From Oleispira sp051275515 (GTDB lineage: Bacteria > Pseudomonadota > Gammaproteobacteria > Pseudomonadales > Oceanobacteraceae): a DNA stretch of 46,969 nt. A program made the translations under genes and the position numbers. The stretch lies in NCBI GenBank assembly GCA_051275515.1, contig JBNMOT010000008.1:1-46969 (forward strand), given 5' to 3'. Of the stretch, positions 18,025 to 27,063 are shown piece after piece (within the stretch, counting starts at the first letter, position 1; each line of letters opens with the position of its first letter). Under the pieces are notes generated by a model. That model searched no databases. It saw only the letters and a list, made by a program, of their open reading frames with translations, and was not told the origin of the DNA.

Positions 18025-19757
18025 AAAGCAGATACCTCCGCCACATGAAAATCGTTACTCTGGTCAGGTGCTATCTGCAAAGTACGTAACGCCTCTTCCA
18101 TGATGCGACCAAATACTGGCGCTGCAACTTCGCCGCCATAATACTCCTGACCTTGCGGTTGGTCGATCACGACGACCAATACAAAGCGTGGATTGGAAAT
18201 GGGGGCTATACCGGCAAAAATCGAGGTATATTCAGAATCCTGATAACCTTCTTTACCTACTTTATGTGATGTACCCGTTTTACCTCCCACGCGATAACCG
18301 ACAACTTTGGCGCGCGTCCCCGTCCCCCCTTTTTGGGTAACCGTTTCTAACATCTGAGTCATGTTTTTTGCCACAGAGGCTGGCATGATTTGTTCGCAAG
18401 GTGCTTGGGCATTCGTAATAATTAACCGCGCTTCTTGCACACAGCCATGATTCGCAAACGCGGTATAGGCTTGAGCTAGCTGCAAAGGTGTCACGGACAA
18501 ACCGTAACCATAAGACAAGGTCGCCAACCCTAACTTATCAAGCTTCTGCGGATAAGGTAAATGCCCAATCGCTTCTCCAGGAAAACCCAGAGCGGTTGCT
18601 TGCCCAAATTTCACATCGTGAAGCATGGTCCATAAATATTCTGCGCCCATTTCATGAGCCAGCTTAGTAACGCCGATATTGCTCGACTTTCTAATAATCC
18701 CCGTTAAATCTAGCGCCCCATAGTTTCTATGATCACGGATAGTTTTGCGCTTGATACGCATATAGCCGGGTGACGTATCAATAACCGAGGTGGGTAAGTA
18801 CTTACCGTTCTTTAATGCTGCCGCAACCGTAAATGCCTTCATGGTTGAACCTGGCTCAACCAAGTCGGTTAATGCTCTATTACGCATATCTTTTGCATTT
18901 AATGTCGCGCGGTTATTTGGGTTGTAAGAAGGTCGATTGACCAAGGCTAAAATATCACCGTTACTCGCGTCCAATAAAACAGCACTACCCCAGTTTGCTT
19001 TATGTGCTTGCACGACGGCCTTTAACTCTCGATACGCTAAGTACTGCAGGCGTAAATCCAACGTTAACTTTAATTCGCTACCCGGCTTAGCAACTGCAGA
19101 AACATTCAATTGCTTAATAACATTGCCTAATAAATCTTTTACTACTCGCTGCTGCCCCGGTGCTCCCTGAAGCCAATCATCGTATGCCAGTTCCAAACCC
19201 TCTTGGCCCTTGCCATCAATATCGGTCATACCGACGACATGAGAGGTTACTTCTGATGCAGGATAAAAGCGTCGATACTCTGTTTCTGAGAATACGCCAC
19301 TCAACTTAAGTGCTAATACTTCATTGGCTTTTTCGGGAGGCAAGTGGCGCTGTACATACATAAAGCCTTGATGGCGATTACGCTTTAGACGACGGGTCAA
19401 TTTATTCGCTGAAATACCTAAAGTTACCGCAAGTTTAGGGACATTAACGGCATCAAAAAGTTTAGGATTTAACCACAAACTTTTCACCGGAGAACTCACC
19501 GCCAATGGCTCACCATGACGATCATTAATATCGCCACGTAAAGCAGGAATGGATTCATCTCGAACCATGCGTTGCTCACCTTGAGCGGCTAAAAAAGATT
19601 GCTGCACAAGATGCAGATATCCCATACGACCGGCGACCACAATTAACAGACACAGGAATACGCCCAGTACTAAGGCAAAACGCCAAACAGGAATGCGATA
19701 TTCAACAGCATCTGTTAATGCTGTAGTTGCAGATTTTTTAGTACGGGAGTTAGCCAC
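18021..19757 (-). CDS. ftsI: Septal transpeptidase FtsI / penicillin-binding protein 3
   Basis: FtsI is the monofunctional class B penicillin-binding protein that cross-links septal peptidoglycan with FtsW. Of its 578 residues, about 30-50 form a single membrane anchor. A pedestal domain (about 60-215) is followed by the transpeptidase domain. Catalytic motifs are intact: STMK with the nucleophile Ser at about 304, SSN (RKSSNIGV) and KTGT (GGKTGTSHK). It starts 84 nt after the ftsL stop, the largest gap within the mur part of the cluster. Nothing in the sequence suggests altered beta-lactam binding. Confidence 0.98.
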   Translation of the reverse strand: MANSRTKKSATTALTDAVEYRIPVWRFALVLGVFLCLLIVVAGRMGYLHLVQQSFLAAQGEQRMVRDESIPALRGDINDRHGEPLAVSSPVKSLWLNPKLFDAVNVPKLAVTLGISANKLTRRLKRNRHQGFMYVQRHLPPEKANEVLALKLSGVFSETEYRRFYPASEVTSHVVGMTDIDGKGQEGLELAYDDWLQGAPGQQRVVKDLLGNVIKQLNVSAVAKPGSELKLTLDLRLQYLAYRELKAVVQAHKANWGSAVLLDASNGDILALVNRPSYNPNNRATLNAKDMRNRALTDLVEPGSTMKAFTVAAALKNGKYLPTSVIDTSPGYMRIKRKTIRDHRNYGALDLTGIIRKSSNIGVTKLAHEMGAEYLWTMLHDVKFGQATALGFPGEAIGHLPYPQKLDKLGLATLSYGYGLSVTPLQLAQAYTAFANHGCVQEARLIITNAQAPCEQIMPASVAKNMTQMLETVTQKGGTGTRAKVVGYRVGGKTGTSHKVGKEGYQDSEYTSIFAGIAPISNPRFVLVVVIDQPQGQEYYGGEVAAPVFGRIMEEALRTLQIAPDQSNDFHVAEVSAL

Positions 19758-19841
19758 GTTACTGTGTGCCCTTCATCTTAAAATTTCCTTAAAACCATTC
19801 CGTTTTCGTATTCATTATTATTTTAAATCCCTACCTTGGGA

Positions 19842-20120
19842 TTAACGACTGCTGCGAATAACCTGCACATCAATCGCTTCTATCATATTTAATTTTTCTT
19901 TTGCAATACGCTCTACGCGACCATGAGCAGTTAACGCACTTTGCTCTAATAATAGGCGACCATAATCTTGCTCTAAACCCAAACGCTGATGCTCAGAAAC
20001 TTGCCAACTTGCAACCATCTGCCTATGCCAATGTGTTGCTGCCACCTGCATCGTGGCGCACATAATAACGACTAACCACGCTAACAATATCAACGTATTT
20101 TGTTTGACTGCTGACATCAT
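19842..20120 (-). CDS. ftsL: Cell division protein FtsL
   Basis: This is a small bitopic protein (92 residues) with a short cytoplasmic tail, one membrane helix (about residues 9-27), and a periplasmic coiled-coil segment (EHQRLGLEQDYGRLLLEQSAL). It also carries the typical C-terminal RVERIAKEKLNMIEA motif. FtsL pairs with FtsB and joins FtsQ to FtsW/FtsI. Primary sequence is poorly conserved in this family, so the call rests on topology, the ERIAKEKLNM motif, and position between rsmH and ftsI. The gene starts 6 nt after rsmH. Two adjacent ATG codons are possible starts. Confidence 0.93.
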   Translation of the reverse strand: MMSAVKQNTLILLAWLVVIMCATMQVAATHWHRQMVASWQVSEHQRLGLEQDYGRLLLEQSALTAHGRVERIAKEKLNMIEAIDVQVIRSSR

Positions 20121-20126
20121 AGAAGG

Positions 20127-21167
20127 CTAATCCCTCTCGCCTTCAATGCGCTCTGCAATTCGTAAAACAGCACTACGTGCCCTCACATTGCCACCAATCT
20201 CATTCGCTTTCGGTTTAATCGCCTTACTCATTTTTTTCATCGTTTTACCCAAATCAGTATCAAGAATCGGCAGTCCTCTTGGAATGGGACGACCTTGCTC
20301 TTGACGACGAATAAAGCGCTTCACCATGCGATCTTCTAACGAATGAAAACTGATCACGGCCAACCGACCACCGACTTTTAATACATCAACTGATTGATCA
20401 AGAATTTTTTCTAAATCACTTAATTCGTTATTAAGATGAATACGAATGCCTTGGAAAGCACGTGTCGCTGGGTGCTTGTGCTTCTCCCAAGCAGGATTCG
20501 CTTCTTTTAAAATTTCAGCCAACTGCACCGTACGATTAATATGCTGTAATTCACGTTCACGAATGACCGCATTGGCCATGCGCTTCGCGAATCGTTCTTC
20601 ACCATACTCCTTCATGACTCGCGCTAATTCTTGCGCGCTCACTTTAGCAATCCACTCTTCTGCACTGATACCGGATGTTGGATCCATACGCATGTCCAAC
20701 GGACCATCACGCATAAAGCTAAAACCCCGCTCTGCATCATCTAACTGAGGTGACGAAACCCCTAAGTCCAATAACAGGCCATCAATTTTTTCGATACCGC
20801 GTGCCTGCAACTGTTCTTGCAGCTCAGCAAAACTGGCATTAATAATTTGAAAGCGTGAATCCTTAAGCGCTAACGCTTCACCCGTTGCAATCGCTAATGG
20901 ATCTTTATCGATACCCAATAAACGACCGTGTTCAGATAACTTACTTAACAACAACTCACTATGACCACCTCGGCCAAAAGTACCATCAACATAAATCCCA
21001 TCTGGATCAACCACACAACCTTGAACGGTTTCGTGTAATAACACCGTAAAATGGTCTTGCTGCTCACCAACACCCAATTCGATTTGATCTTTCTTTTGCT
21101 CGGCTTGTTGTTGCTCAGACTGCTGACGCTCAGTCTTACTCAACTTGGTTCTGCTACGTTTGGCCAT
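20127..21167 (-). CDS. rsmH: 16S rRNA (cytosine-1402-N4)-methyltransferase RsmH
   Basis: RsmH methylates N4 of C1402 in the ribosomal P site using S-adenosylmethionine. The 346-residue product has the motif DGTFGRGGHSELLLSKL (about residue 62), LLLDLGVSSPQLDDAERGFSFM, MRMDPTSG, RAFQGIRIHLNNEL and VISFHSLEDRMVKRF, all typical of the family. It begins with an extra low-complexity segment of about 38 residues, rich in Gln, Lys and Glu, before the usual HFTVLLHETV start. No Met allows a shorter start, so the extension appears real. It lies 8 nt after mraZ. Confidence 0.97.
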   Translation of the reverse strand: MAKRSRTKLSKTERQQSEQQQAEQKKDQIELGVGEQQDHFTVLLHETVQGCVVDPDGIYVDGTFGRGGHSELLLSKLSEHGRLLGIDKDPLAIATGEALALKDSRFQIINASFAELQEQLQARGIEKIDGLLLDLGVSSPQLDDAERGFSFMRDGPLDMRMDPTSGISAEEWIAKVSAQELARVMKEYGEERFAKRMANAVIRERELQHINRTVQLAEILKEANPAWEKHKHPATRAFQGIRIHLNNELSDLEKILDQSVDVLKVGGRLAVISFHSLEDRMVKRFIRRQEQGRPIPRGLPILDTDLGKTMKKMSKAIKPKANEIGGNVRARSAVLRIAERIEGERD

Positions 21168-21175
21168 AAGACTTC

Positions 21176-21631
21176 TTATAAAGAAAGATTTAACAATTCA
21201 TCTGGAAGTACTTCCGGGGCATTCACCTCAGCGATGTAATCATCACGACGGCTATTCCACAGATCCTTACTCCACAGTTCTAATTTCTTACCTTGCCCCA
21301 GCAAAATCGTTTCTTTGTCTAACTGCGCATATTCACGCAACGGCTGAGACAATAAAATTCGTCCATTGGCATCCATTTCAATATCGGTAGCATGACCAAT
21401 TAACAATCGCTGGATTCTTCGAGCACTCGGATTAAAGCTAGGTAACGCTTCAATTTTTGCTTGAATCACTTCCCACTCATCGACGGGATAAATCAATAAA
21501 CAGCGTTCTTCCGTATCAATAGTGGCTACTAGACGCCCAGCACAAAGATCCACTAGCAACTGCCGATATTTCATCGGGATCGCTAGCCTTCCTTTAACAT
21601 CTAAATTAACCGCACTGAGTCCGCGAAACAC
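21176..21631 (-). CDS. mraZ: Transcriptional regulator MraZ
   Basis: MraZ is the first gene product of the cluster, a ring-forming DNA-binding protein that represses its own dcw promoter in E. coli. The 151-residue product starts MFRGLSAVNLDVKGRLAIP and contains the two tandem SpoVT/AbrB-like half-domains with their LDVKGRLAIP and MDANGRILLSQ (DxxxR) signatures. The operator it should bind is visible 59-93 nt upstream of the start codon. Length and motifs are normal. Confidence 0.98.
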   Translation of the reverse strand: MFRGLSAVNLDVKGRLAIPMKYRQLLVDLCAGRLVATIDTEERCLLIYPVDEWEVIQAKIEALPSFNPSARRIQRLLIGHATDIEMDANGRILLSQPLREYAQLDKETILLGQGKKLELWSKDLWNSRRDDYIAEVNAPEVLPDELLNLSL

Positions 21632-21689
21632 TGGCTTTCCTTTATTAAAAGATGGGGGCAGGTTTTGAGCATGATTTCTAAAATATTAT

Positions 21690-21724
21690 CACCCAAAAAC
21701 CCACTTCTACCCACTTAACTCCAC
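21690..21724 (-). promoter_or_regulatory. MraZ operator: 10-bp-spaced GTGGG repeats upstream of mraZ
   Basis: On the minus strand, GTGGA (21720-21724), GTGGG (21710-21714) and GTGGG (21700-21704) recur exactly every 10 bp. A looser fourth unit, GGGTG (21690-21694), continues the register. MraZ of E. coli is known to bind direct TGGGN repeats separated by 5 nt, and this array has that layout. A GATAAT hexamer just downstream is a possible -10 box, so bound MraZ would sit on the promoter. Confidence 0.85.
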
Positions 21725-22129
21725 TGAGTGCACACTATAGAAACGCTGAGGCACATTTGCAAGGTGATAAACGCTGTGGATATGTGAAAATTTGCGTTAA
21801 TTCACAAGGACTTAGCGACCATACCTGCCAAGGGAGTAAAAAATGCGAGGGTTTTATTAAGGAAAAGTCTTGCTACGCGTGACTCTGGGAATAGAAGTTA
21901 AAGTAATCTCTTAAGTTGGTAACCACTAACTTTATAGCGAAAATTTGTTTAGACATTTTTGTTATAGATAAGTGATCACTAACTACCTTATTGATAAAGT
22001 TAGAGTGAATACTCACTTTCAAGGTTGAGTATTATGCCATAAGAAGGCTATCTATTTATGAAAATTTAGGAAGACGTCGTAATAGAAAGGACAGGGTAAT
22101 GCGATAGATCAGGTGTTTATAGCAAAATG
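21725..22129. other. Intergenic region upstream of the dcw operator
   Basis: No coding region is visible. The stretch holds several short palindromes, such as AGTGATCACT near 21971 and AGTGAATACTCACT near 22013. The word CACTAAC appears at about 21923 and 21977, and again in the terminator loop near 22147. This is where rnpB would lie next to mraZ in Pseudomonas-type genomes; it does not here. No function is assigned. Confidence 0.5.
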
Positions 22130-22159
22130 CCTTGGTGTTAGCGATCACTAACACCAAGG
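22130..22159 (-). terminator. Terminator after the acyl-CoA dehydrogenase gene
   Basis: A perfect 12-bp inverted repeat (CCTTGGTGTTAG / CTAACACCAAGG) has a 6-nt loop. It lies 18 nt past the stop codon of the dehydrogenase gene and is followed on the minus strand by GCATTTTGC. The short T-run makes termination likely but not certain. Confidence 0.7.
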
Positions 22160-22177
22160 TATTAATCGACGTCATTA

Positions 22178-23425
22178 TCAGCGTTTTTTACTAAAGAAAC
22201 CGCGTTTAGCAAGTTCAATACGGGCAATCACGCCTTTATGCACTTCATCTGGGCCATCCGCTAGACGTAAAGAGCGCGCCTGCATAAAGAAAGCCGTCAG
22301 TGGGGTATCTTGACTCACGCCAGCCCCCCCATGAATTTGAATTGCATCATCAACCACTTTCTGCAAAACGTTAGGCGCGACGACTTTAATCGCAGAGATT
22401 TCAGTCATGGCGCCTAACGCCCCTACTTTATCCATTTTCCACGCAGCAAATAAGGTTAACAAGCGCGCCTGATCAATCGCAATACGGGCTTCAGCCAAGC
22501 GTTCAGCATTACCGCCCAACTTCATAATGGGCTTATGAAAAGCCGTACGCTGCATACCACGATCAACCATCAACTCTAATGATCTTTCTGCTGCGCCTAA
22601 GCAACGCATGCAATGGTGAATACGACCAGGCCCTAAGCGGCCTTGTGCGATTTCAAAACCCATACCTGGGCCGCTAATAAAACTCGAAACAGGCAAGCGC
22701 ACGTCGGTAAACTTAACTTCGCCATGACCGTGTGGCGCGTCATAAGCACCAAAAACTGGCAACATACGAACAATCTCAACCCCAGGAGTATTAAGAGGCA
22801 CTAACACCATAGAATGCTGATGATGGCGATCTTTACTCTCATCTGGCGTACTGGCCATAAAGATACCCACCTTGCAGTGTGGATCACCAATACCGCTTGA
22901 CCACCACTTGGTACCATTAAGAATAACCTGATCACCCTCGATCACGGCGGTGGCGGCCATATTCGTAGCATCAGATGAAGCAACATCAGGCTCTGTCATA
23001 CAGAAGACCGAACGAATATCGCCCGCAAGCAGAGGCGTTAACCAGGCTGCTTTTTGTTCTTCAGAACCATAGCGCCATAACAGCTCCATATTGCCGGTAT
23101 CGGGGGCATTACAGTTAAAAATCATCGGCGCTAAAATACTGCGTCCAGTTTCTTCTGCCACTGAGGCATATTCCAAAATACTCAAGCCAGCACCTAAGGT
23201 TTCGTCAGGCAGGAACATATTCCACAAGCCTGCCGCTTTAGCCTTGGCTTTTAGCACGTCCACAATCGGTGGCACTTCCCACTTGGTCCAGTCACCGTGG
23301 TTTTGCTTAGCATACACATCCGCCCAGAAATCGGCTTCCATCGGTTCGATGTGTTCTTTTATAAATGCCTTAGTTCTTTTAACGTAATCTTTTGCTTTTG
23401 GGCTTAATTCAAAATCCATCGCCAA
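22178..23425 (-). CDS. Acyl-CoA dehydrogenase family protein (ACAD10/11-like)
   Basis: This FAD enzyme is expected to oxidise an acyl-CoA to the 2-enoyl-CoA in the cytosol. The 415-residue product has the helical N-terminal domain (about 1-130) and the beta-domain with MTEPDVASSDATNM and LNGTKWWSSGIGDPHCKV. The C-terminal helical domain includes GRIHHCMRCLGAAERSLELM and QIHGGAGVSQDTPL. The segment LRLADGPDEVH occupies the place where medium-chain enzymes carry the catalytic Glu (YEGT). Here it is Asp, a feature I associate with the ACAD10/11-like group. It stands alone, divergent from an MFS gene. The substrate cannot be read from the sequence. Confidence 0.92.
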   Translation of the reverse strand: MAMDFELSPKAKDYVKRTKAFIKEHIEPMEADFWADVYAKQNHGDWTKWEVPPIVDVLKAKAKAAGLWNMFLPDETLGAGLSILEYASVAEETGRSILAPMIFNCNAPDTGNMELLWRYGSEEQKAAWLTPLLAGDIRSVFCMTEPDVASSDATNMAATAVIEGDQVILNGTKWWSSGIGDPHCKVGIFMASTPDESKDRHHQHSMVLVPLNTPGVEIVRMLPVFGAYDAPHGHGEVKFTDVRLPVSSFISGPGMGFEIAQGRLGPGRIHHCMRCLGAAERSLELMVDRGMQRTAFHKPIMKLGGNAERLAEARIAIDQARLLTLFAAWKMDKVGALGAMTEISAIKVVAPNVLQKVVDDAIQIHGGAGVSQDTPLTAFFMQARSLRLADGPDEVHKGVIARIELAKRGFFSKKR

Positions 23426-23887
23426 ATCCCTCGCTTATGTAAATTCAGTCTGTATTTTTTATCGATGACGGATGCTAACCAGAGCTGAGTCATGAATGAA
23501 ATGATTTGTAATACTGCGTATCTATTAGTCTTATGAATAGTATCTTAAACCGTTGAATTACAGTGTGGCTGAATCCTCATTGTAGGATCTATTTAATGAA
23601 AGCCATCAAACCCAATGAATTAAAATAAAGGTAAAGAATGCATTATTGTCTTTAATAATCTTAAAGTGTGCACAAGCGCTAGCAAAAATCTCGACATTTC
23701 TTGGACAAATTACGCCGTCATTGAATATATTGAGTACATTATCAAATAATCTCATGGTACAAAGGTTACCAATAATGGAACGTCATATCGCTGCGGCATC
23801 TTTTAAATTGCCACTTAAACGACACTGACTTGCATTACAGTCGTCGTATAAAGGCGCCTTAAATAACAATAAATGGGTAGGAATTTT
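23426..23887. other. Divergent intergenic region between dehydrogenase and MFS genes
   Basis: About 460 bp without a supported gene. Both flanking genes point outward, so the region must carry two promoters. No operator or RNA structure stood out. A short open frame near 23646-23828 has no ribosome-binding site or recognisable product. Confidence 0.5.
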
Positions 23888-25192
23888 ATGGAAGATAAAA
23901 AGAATGAGTCCGGTGATATGGATCCTCCCAAAAGTAAACACTATCGCCGCTACGTGCTGTTTTTGCTGACGATTGTGTATGCGCTGAATTTTGTTGATCG
24001 TCAAATCCTGGTGATATTACAAGAATCTATTAAGGCCGACATGGCCCTTTCCGATGCTCAACTAGGGCTGTTAACGGGTTTTGCATTCGCCATTTTTTAT
24101 GTCAGTGTCGGCATTCCTATCGCGCGCTGGGCTGATGTAGGGAACCGTAAAAATATCGTGGCGGGTGCCATCGCTGTTTGGAGCGGCATGACAGCGCTAT
24201 CCGGTTTAACACAAAACTTTTACCAGTTATTGCTCGCACGTATTGGCGTTGGTATTGGGGAAGCCGGCGGTAGCCCACCCTCACATTCTATTTTGTCAGA
24301 TTATTATCCTGCCAAAGAGCGCGGACGCGCGATGGCCATTTATTCGACCGGTGTTTATTTAGGTATTTTAATTGGTTTTATCGTCGGCGGTTGGGTTAAC
24401 GAACATTACGGCTGGCGTATTGCTTTTTTTGCAGTGGGACTGCCTGGTTTATTGGTTGCACTGATCGTTAAATTTACCATACGTGAACCGATTAGAGGCA
24501 TCGCAGATGGTATAGAGATAAAAACCAGCGTGACCTTTAAAGAAACTTTATCCATTTTGTGGGCCTTAAAATCATTCAGGTTTTTTGCGCTTGCTTCTGG
24601 CCTGACTGCTTTTTGCAGCTACGGCATCGGTAACTTTTTACCTTCTTTTCTTATTCGATCTCATGGTTTTGAAACAACTCAAGTCGGTATAAGTCTTGCC
24701 ATCACTGCCGGTTTGGGGGGCATTATTGGCACCTATGCCGGGGGACACTTCGCTGACAAATTGGGTTTGAAAGACATGCGTTGGTATTTATGGGTACCCG
24801 CCATACCGGCGATTTTTGCACCCCTGCTCATTACCTCCGCCATGTTTATGGATGACAGTACTCTAGCGTTAGCCTGCTTGTTTGTATCTACCGTATTTGG
24901 TGCCTTGTACTTAGGCCCTGTGATTGCCATTACCCATACCTTAGTGAACCCAAATATGCGCGCGATGTCATCGGCTATTTTATTTTTAGTCTTAAATCTA
25001 ATTGGTTTAGGTTGCGGCCCATTGGTCGTAGGACTTATTAGTGATGCCTTAACCCCAAGCTTAGGCAGTGATGCACTGCGTTATGCCATTGCGGGTGTCT
25101 CATTTGTGGGTTTACTTTCAATGCTGGCGTTTTATCGTGCGGCCAAATACTTACCTGAAGACTTAGCGAAGCAACAAGCCAACGCGAGTTAA
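23888..25192 (+). CDS. MFS transporter, Spinster-like
   Basis: This is an inner-membrane major facilitator protein with about 12 predicted helices. The start MEDKKNESGDMDPPKSK is preferred over an ATG five codons upstream because TAGGAA lies about five bases before it; this gives 434 residues. Features include NFVDRQILVILQESIK at the first helix, the MFS loop-2/3 motif region GIPIARWADVGNRKN, and RIGVGIGEAGGSPPSHSILSDYYP. The latter is typical of the Spinster-like branch, proposed to carry lipids or organic anions. A second MFS-type motif (HFADKLGLKD) lies mid-protein. The substrate is unknown. It is monocistronic, divergent from the acyl-CoA dehydrogenase gene, and followed by a terminator. 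Confidence 0.9.
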   Translation: MEDKKNESGDMDPPKSKHYRRYVLFLLTIVYALNFVDRQILVILQESIKADMALSDAQLGLLTGFAFAIFYVSVGIPIARWADVGNRKNIVAGAIAVWSGMTALSGLTQNFYQLLLARIGVGIGEAGGSPPSHSILSDYYPAKERGRAMAIYSTGVYLGILIGFIVGGWVNEHYGWRIAFFAVGLPGLLVALIVKFTIREPIRGIADGIEIKTSVTFKETLSILWALKSFRFFALASGLTAFCSYGIGNFLPSFLIRSHGFETTQVGISLAITAGLGGIIGTYAGGHFADKLGLKDMRWYLWVPAIPAIFAPLLITSAMFMDDSTLALACLFVSTVFGALYLGPVIAITHTLVNPNMRAMSSAILFLVLNLIGLGCGPLVVGLISDALTPSLGSDALRYAIAGVSFVGLLSMLAFYRAAKYLPEDLAKQQANAS

Positions 25193-25223
25193 GCACTGAA
25201 GCAGATTAGGTTTTACATTCAAG

Positions 25224-25247
25224 GCACCTTATTTAAGGTGCTTTTTT
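25224..25247 (+). terminator. Rho-independent terminator after the MFS gene
   Basis: A 7-bp stem (GCACCTT / AAGGTGC) with a 4-nt loop is followed at once by TTTTTT, 31 nt past the stop codon. A partial second copy of the right arm plus a T-run follows (TTAAGGTACTTTTTT). Confidence 0.85.
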
Positions 25248-25335
25248 ATTTAAGGTACTTTTTTATTCGACGAAAGCTCTGAACCATAAATACATTCATC
25301 ATTACTTTCGGGCATGAGTGGCTTAGGAATAAAAT

Positions 25336-27063
25336 TTATATGTTCTCTATGTATAAATATATAGTTTTATCATCATTGATCGTTTGTAACACTTTTATAT
25401 CGTTAATCTTAACGGTAGGTATCGTAAGAGGGTTGCTATCCAGAACAACAAAATCCGCTTGTTTACCTTTCTCGATAGACCCTTTTATATCTTCTTCAAA
25501 ATGCTGATAAGCGCCCCAAATCGTAATAGCTTTTAACGCATTAAGGGGTGATAGCTTGTGCTGTTCACCTAATACTTGGCCACTTCTTGTGACACGATTT
25601 ACCGCGCTATCAAGTATTCTCATAGAATTTGGAAATGTAACGGGTGCGTCGGAGTGGATGGTAAAGCGCATGCTTTGTTCTGCAAACCATCCTGTGGGTG
25701 AAATATTATTAGCTCTTTCAGGGCCGGCTACAGAGTCTCGGTGCCAGTCACCCCAGTAGAAAGTGTGCATGGGGTAAAGTGCAGGAAAAATCCCTAATGT
25801 TTTTAGCTTTTTAATGTGATCCTGACGAGTAAACTGGCCATGAATCATAACAGTGCGATGGTCACCAAGGGGGGTTTTATTGTTAGCTTTTTCTACGAGT
25901 TTAATAAGCTGATCAATAGCCGCATCGCCATTGGCATGTACCAGCAATTGCCAGCGGTTCTTATAAGCGAGCTGCATTAACTGATAGGCTTCTTTATCAT
26001 CAAAGGCAGGGTAGCCAGAATAATCGTCAGTTTGCCCTACTGGAACCACAAGATAAGGTTTTGTGAACCAAGCCGTTTTACCTTGCGGTGAACCATCAAA
26101 AGTTAATTTTACCCCTCCAATACGAAAACGGTTGTGGTAATTTCTAGACATTAAATGACTATAAATAATAGGATTATCTTTAAGCACTTTAAGATCTGGG
26201 TAAGAAATAATATCGATATCAAAACCTATTTGAGCCGCGATTTTTGGTAGAGCATTAAGCGTTGCTAAATCAGTTTTACCTTCTTGAACGGTTGTAAATC
26301 CATTTGACTTATAATTATACTCGCCTGCTTTATAAAGTTTCACTAAGTCCTCAGCAGTGAAGTCAGGAATCATTTTAAAAAATATCATGAAGTGAGCATT
26401 TTCTTGCATCACGCCGCTGGGTGTTTTGCCGTCACTTTCTCTTTCAATAATGCCACCCGGTGGATTTTGAGTTTCAGCATTAATACCCATGATTTCTAGT
26501 GCTTTTGTATTATAAGCACCTAAATGCCCTGATTGGTGCATAACAACAATAGGCAGCTCAGTGGTGACTGCATCTAAGTCATGACGATTTGGGTGTCGTT
26601 TTTCTTTAAGCTGTGAATCATCGTAGTTAAAACCTATGACAACCTTATAATCTTTGGCTATCGAGGAATGTTTTAAAAATTCACGAAGTTGATTTTGTAA
26701 TTCAGCAATAGTATTGACAGGGCCATCGGGGGCAGGAAGTAAATTGGCAACAATCGATTGAGTGCCAACACCGGCGAAATGGCTATGAGCATCGATAAAA
26801 CCAGGCACTAACGTTTTACCATATAAGTCAATAATTTTGGTGTTCGGGCCTTTAAATTTTAGAATGTCTTTGTTACTACCAACGCTATGGATTAACCCGT
26901 CTTTTGAGGCAACTGCTTCGCCGCTAGGGTTTTTATCATCCATGGTAATAACGTTGCCATTAATATAAATAGTATCCGCTTGTTCGTATTCTTGTTTACT
27001 ACAAGATGATAGCGCGACTATTGAGACCAGAAATATAATTCTTATATTCATAAAGTTTTTCAT
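25336..27063 (-). CDS. Amidohydrolase 3 family lipoprotein (YtcJ-like)
   Basis: This is a predicted metal-dependent amidohydrolase of the YtcJ/amidohydro_3 type. The start is taken at MKNFMNIRIIFLVSIVALSSC because this gives a lipoprotein signal with lipobox LSSC; an upstream open extension adds a hydrophobic segment without a ribosome-binding site. The mature enzyme has INGNVITMDD, the metal-binding LVPGFIDAHSHFAG (HxH, about residue 90), QSGHLGAYNTKAL, LLVHANGDAAIDQL (His ligand), MIHGQFTR and HSDAPVTFPNSM (Asp ligand). It ends in the usual GSIEKGKQADFVVLDSNPL. A lipidated form would sit in the periplasm or outer membrane. Its substrate is unknown and it shares no operon with its neighbours. 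Confidence 0.87.
   Translation of the reverse strand: MKNFMNIRIIFLVSIVALSSCSKQEYEQADTIYINGNVITMDDKNPSGEAVASKDGLIHSVGSNKDILKFKGPNTKIIDLYGKTLVPGFIDAHSHFAGVGTQSIVANLLPAPDGPVNTIAELQNQLREFLKHSSIAKDYKVVIGFNYDDSQLKEKRHPNRHDLDAVTTELPIVVMHQSGHLGAYNTKALEIMGINAETQNPPGGIIERESDGKTPSGVMQENAHFMIFFKMIPDFTAEDLVKLYKAGEYNYKSNGFTTVQEGKTDLATLNALPKIAAQIGFDIDIISYPDLKVLKDNPIIYSHLMSRNYHNRFRIGGVKLTFDGSPQGKTAWFTKPYLVVPVGQTDDYSGYPAFDDKEAYQLMQLAYKNRWQLLVHANGDAAIDQLIKLVEKANNKTPLGDHRTVMIHGQFTRQDHIKKLKTLGIFPALYPMHTFYWGDWHRDSVAGPERANNISPTGWFAEQSMRFTIHSDAPVTFPNSMRILDSAVNRVTRSGQVLGEQHKLSPLNALKAITIWGAYQHFEEDIKGSIEKGKQADFVVLDSNPLTIPTVKINDIKVLQTINDDKTIYLYIENI

Noticed and set aside
21775..21783. DnaA-box-like TGTGGATAT
   Set aside because: It is a single near match, with no further boxes or AT-rich unwinding element, and dnaA is not nearby.
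21960..22030. Short palindromes AGTGATCACT and AGTGAATACTCACT as regulator sites
   Set aside because: They are short, differ from each other, and have no associated regulator gene; chance is enough to explain them.
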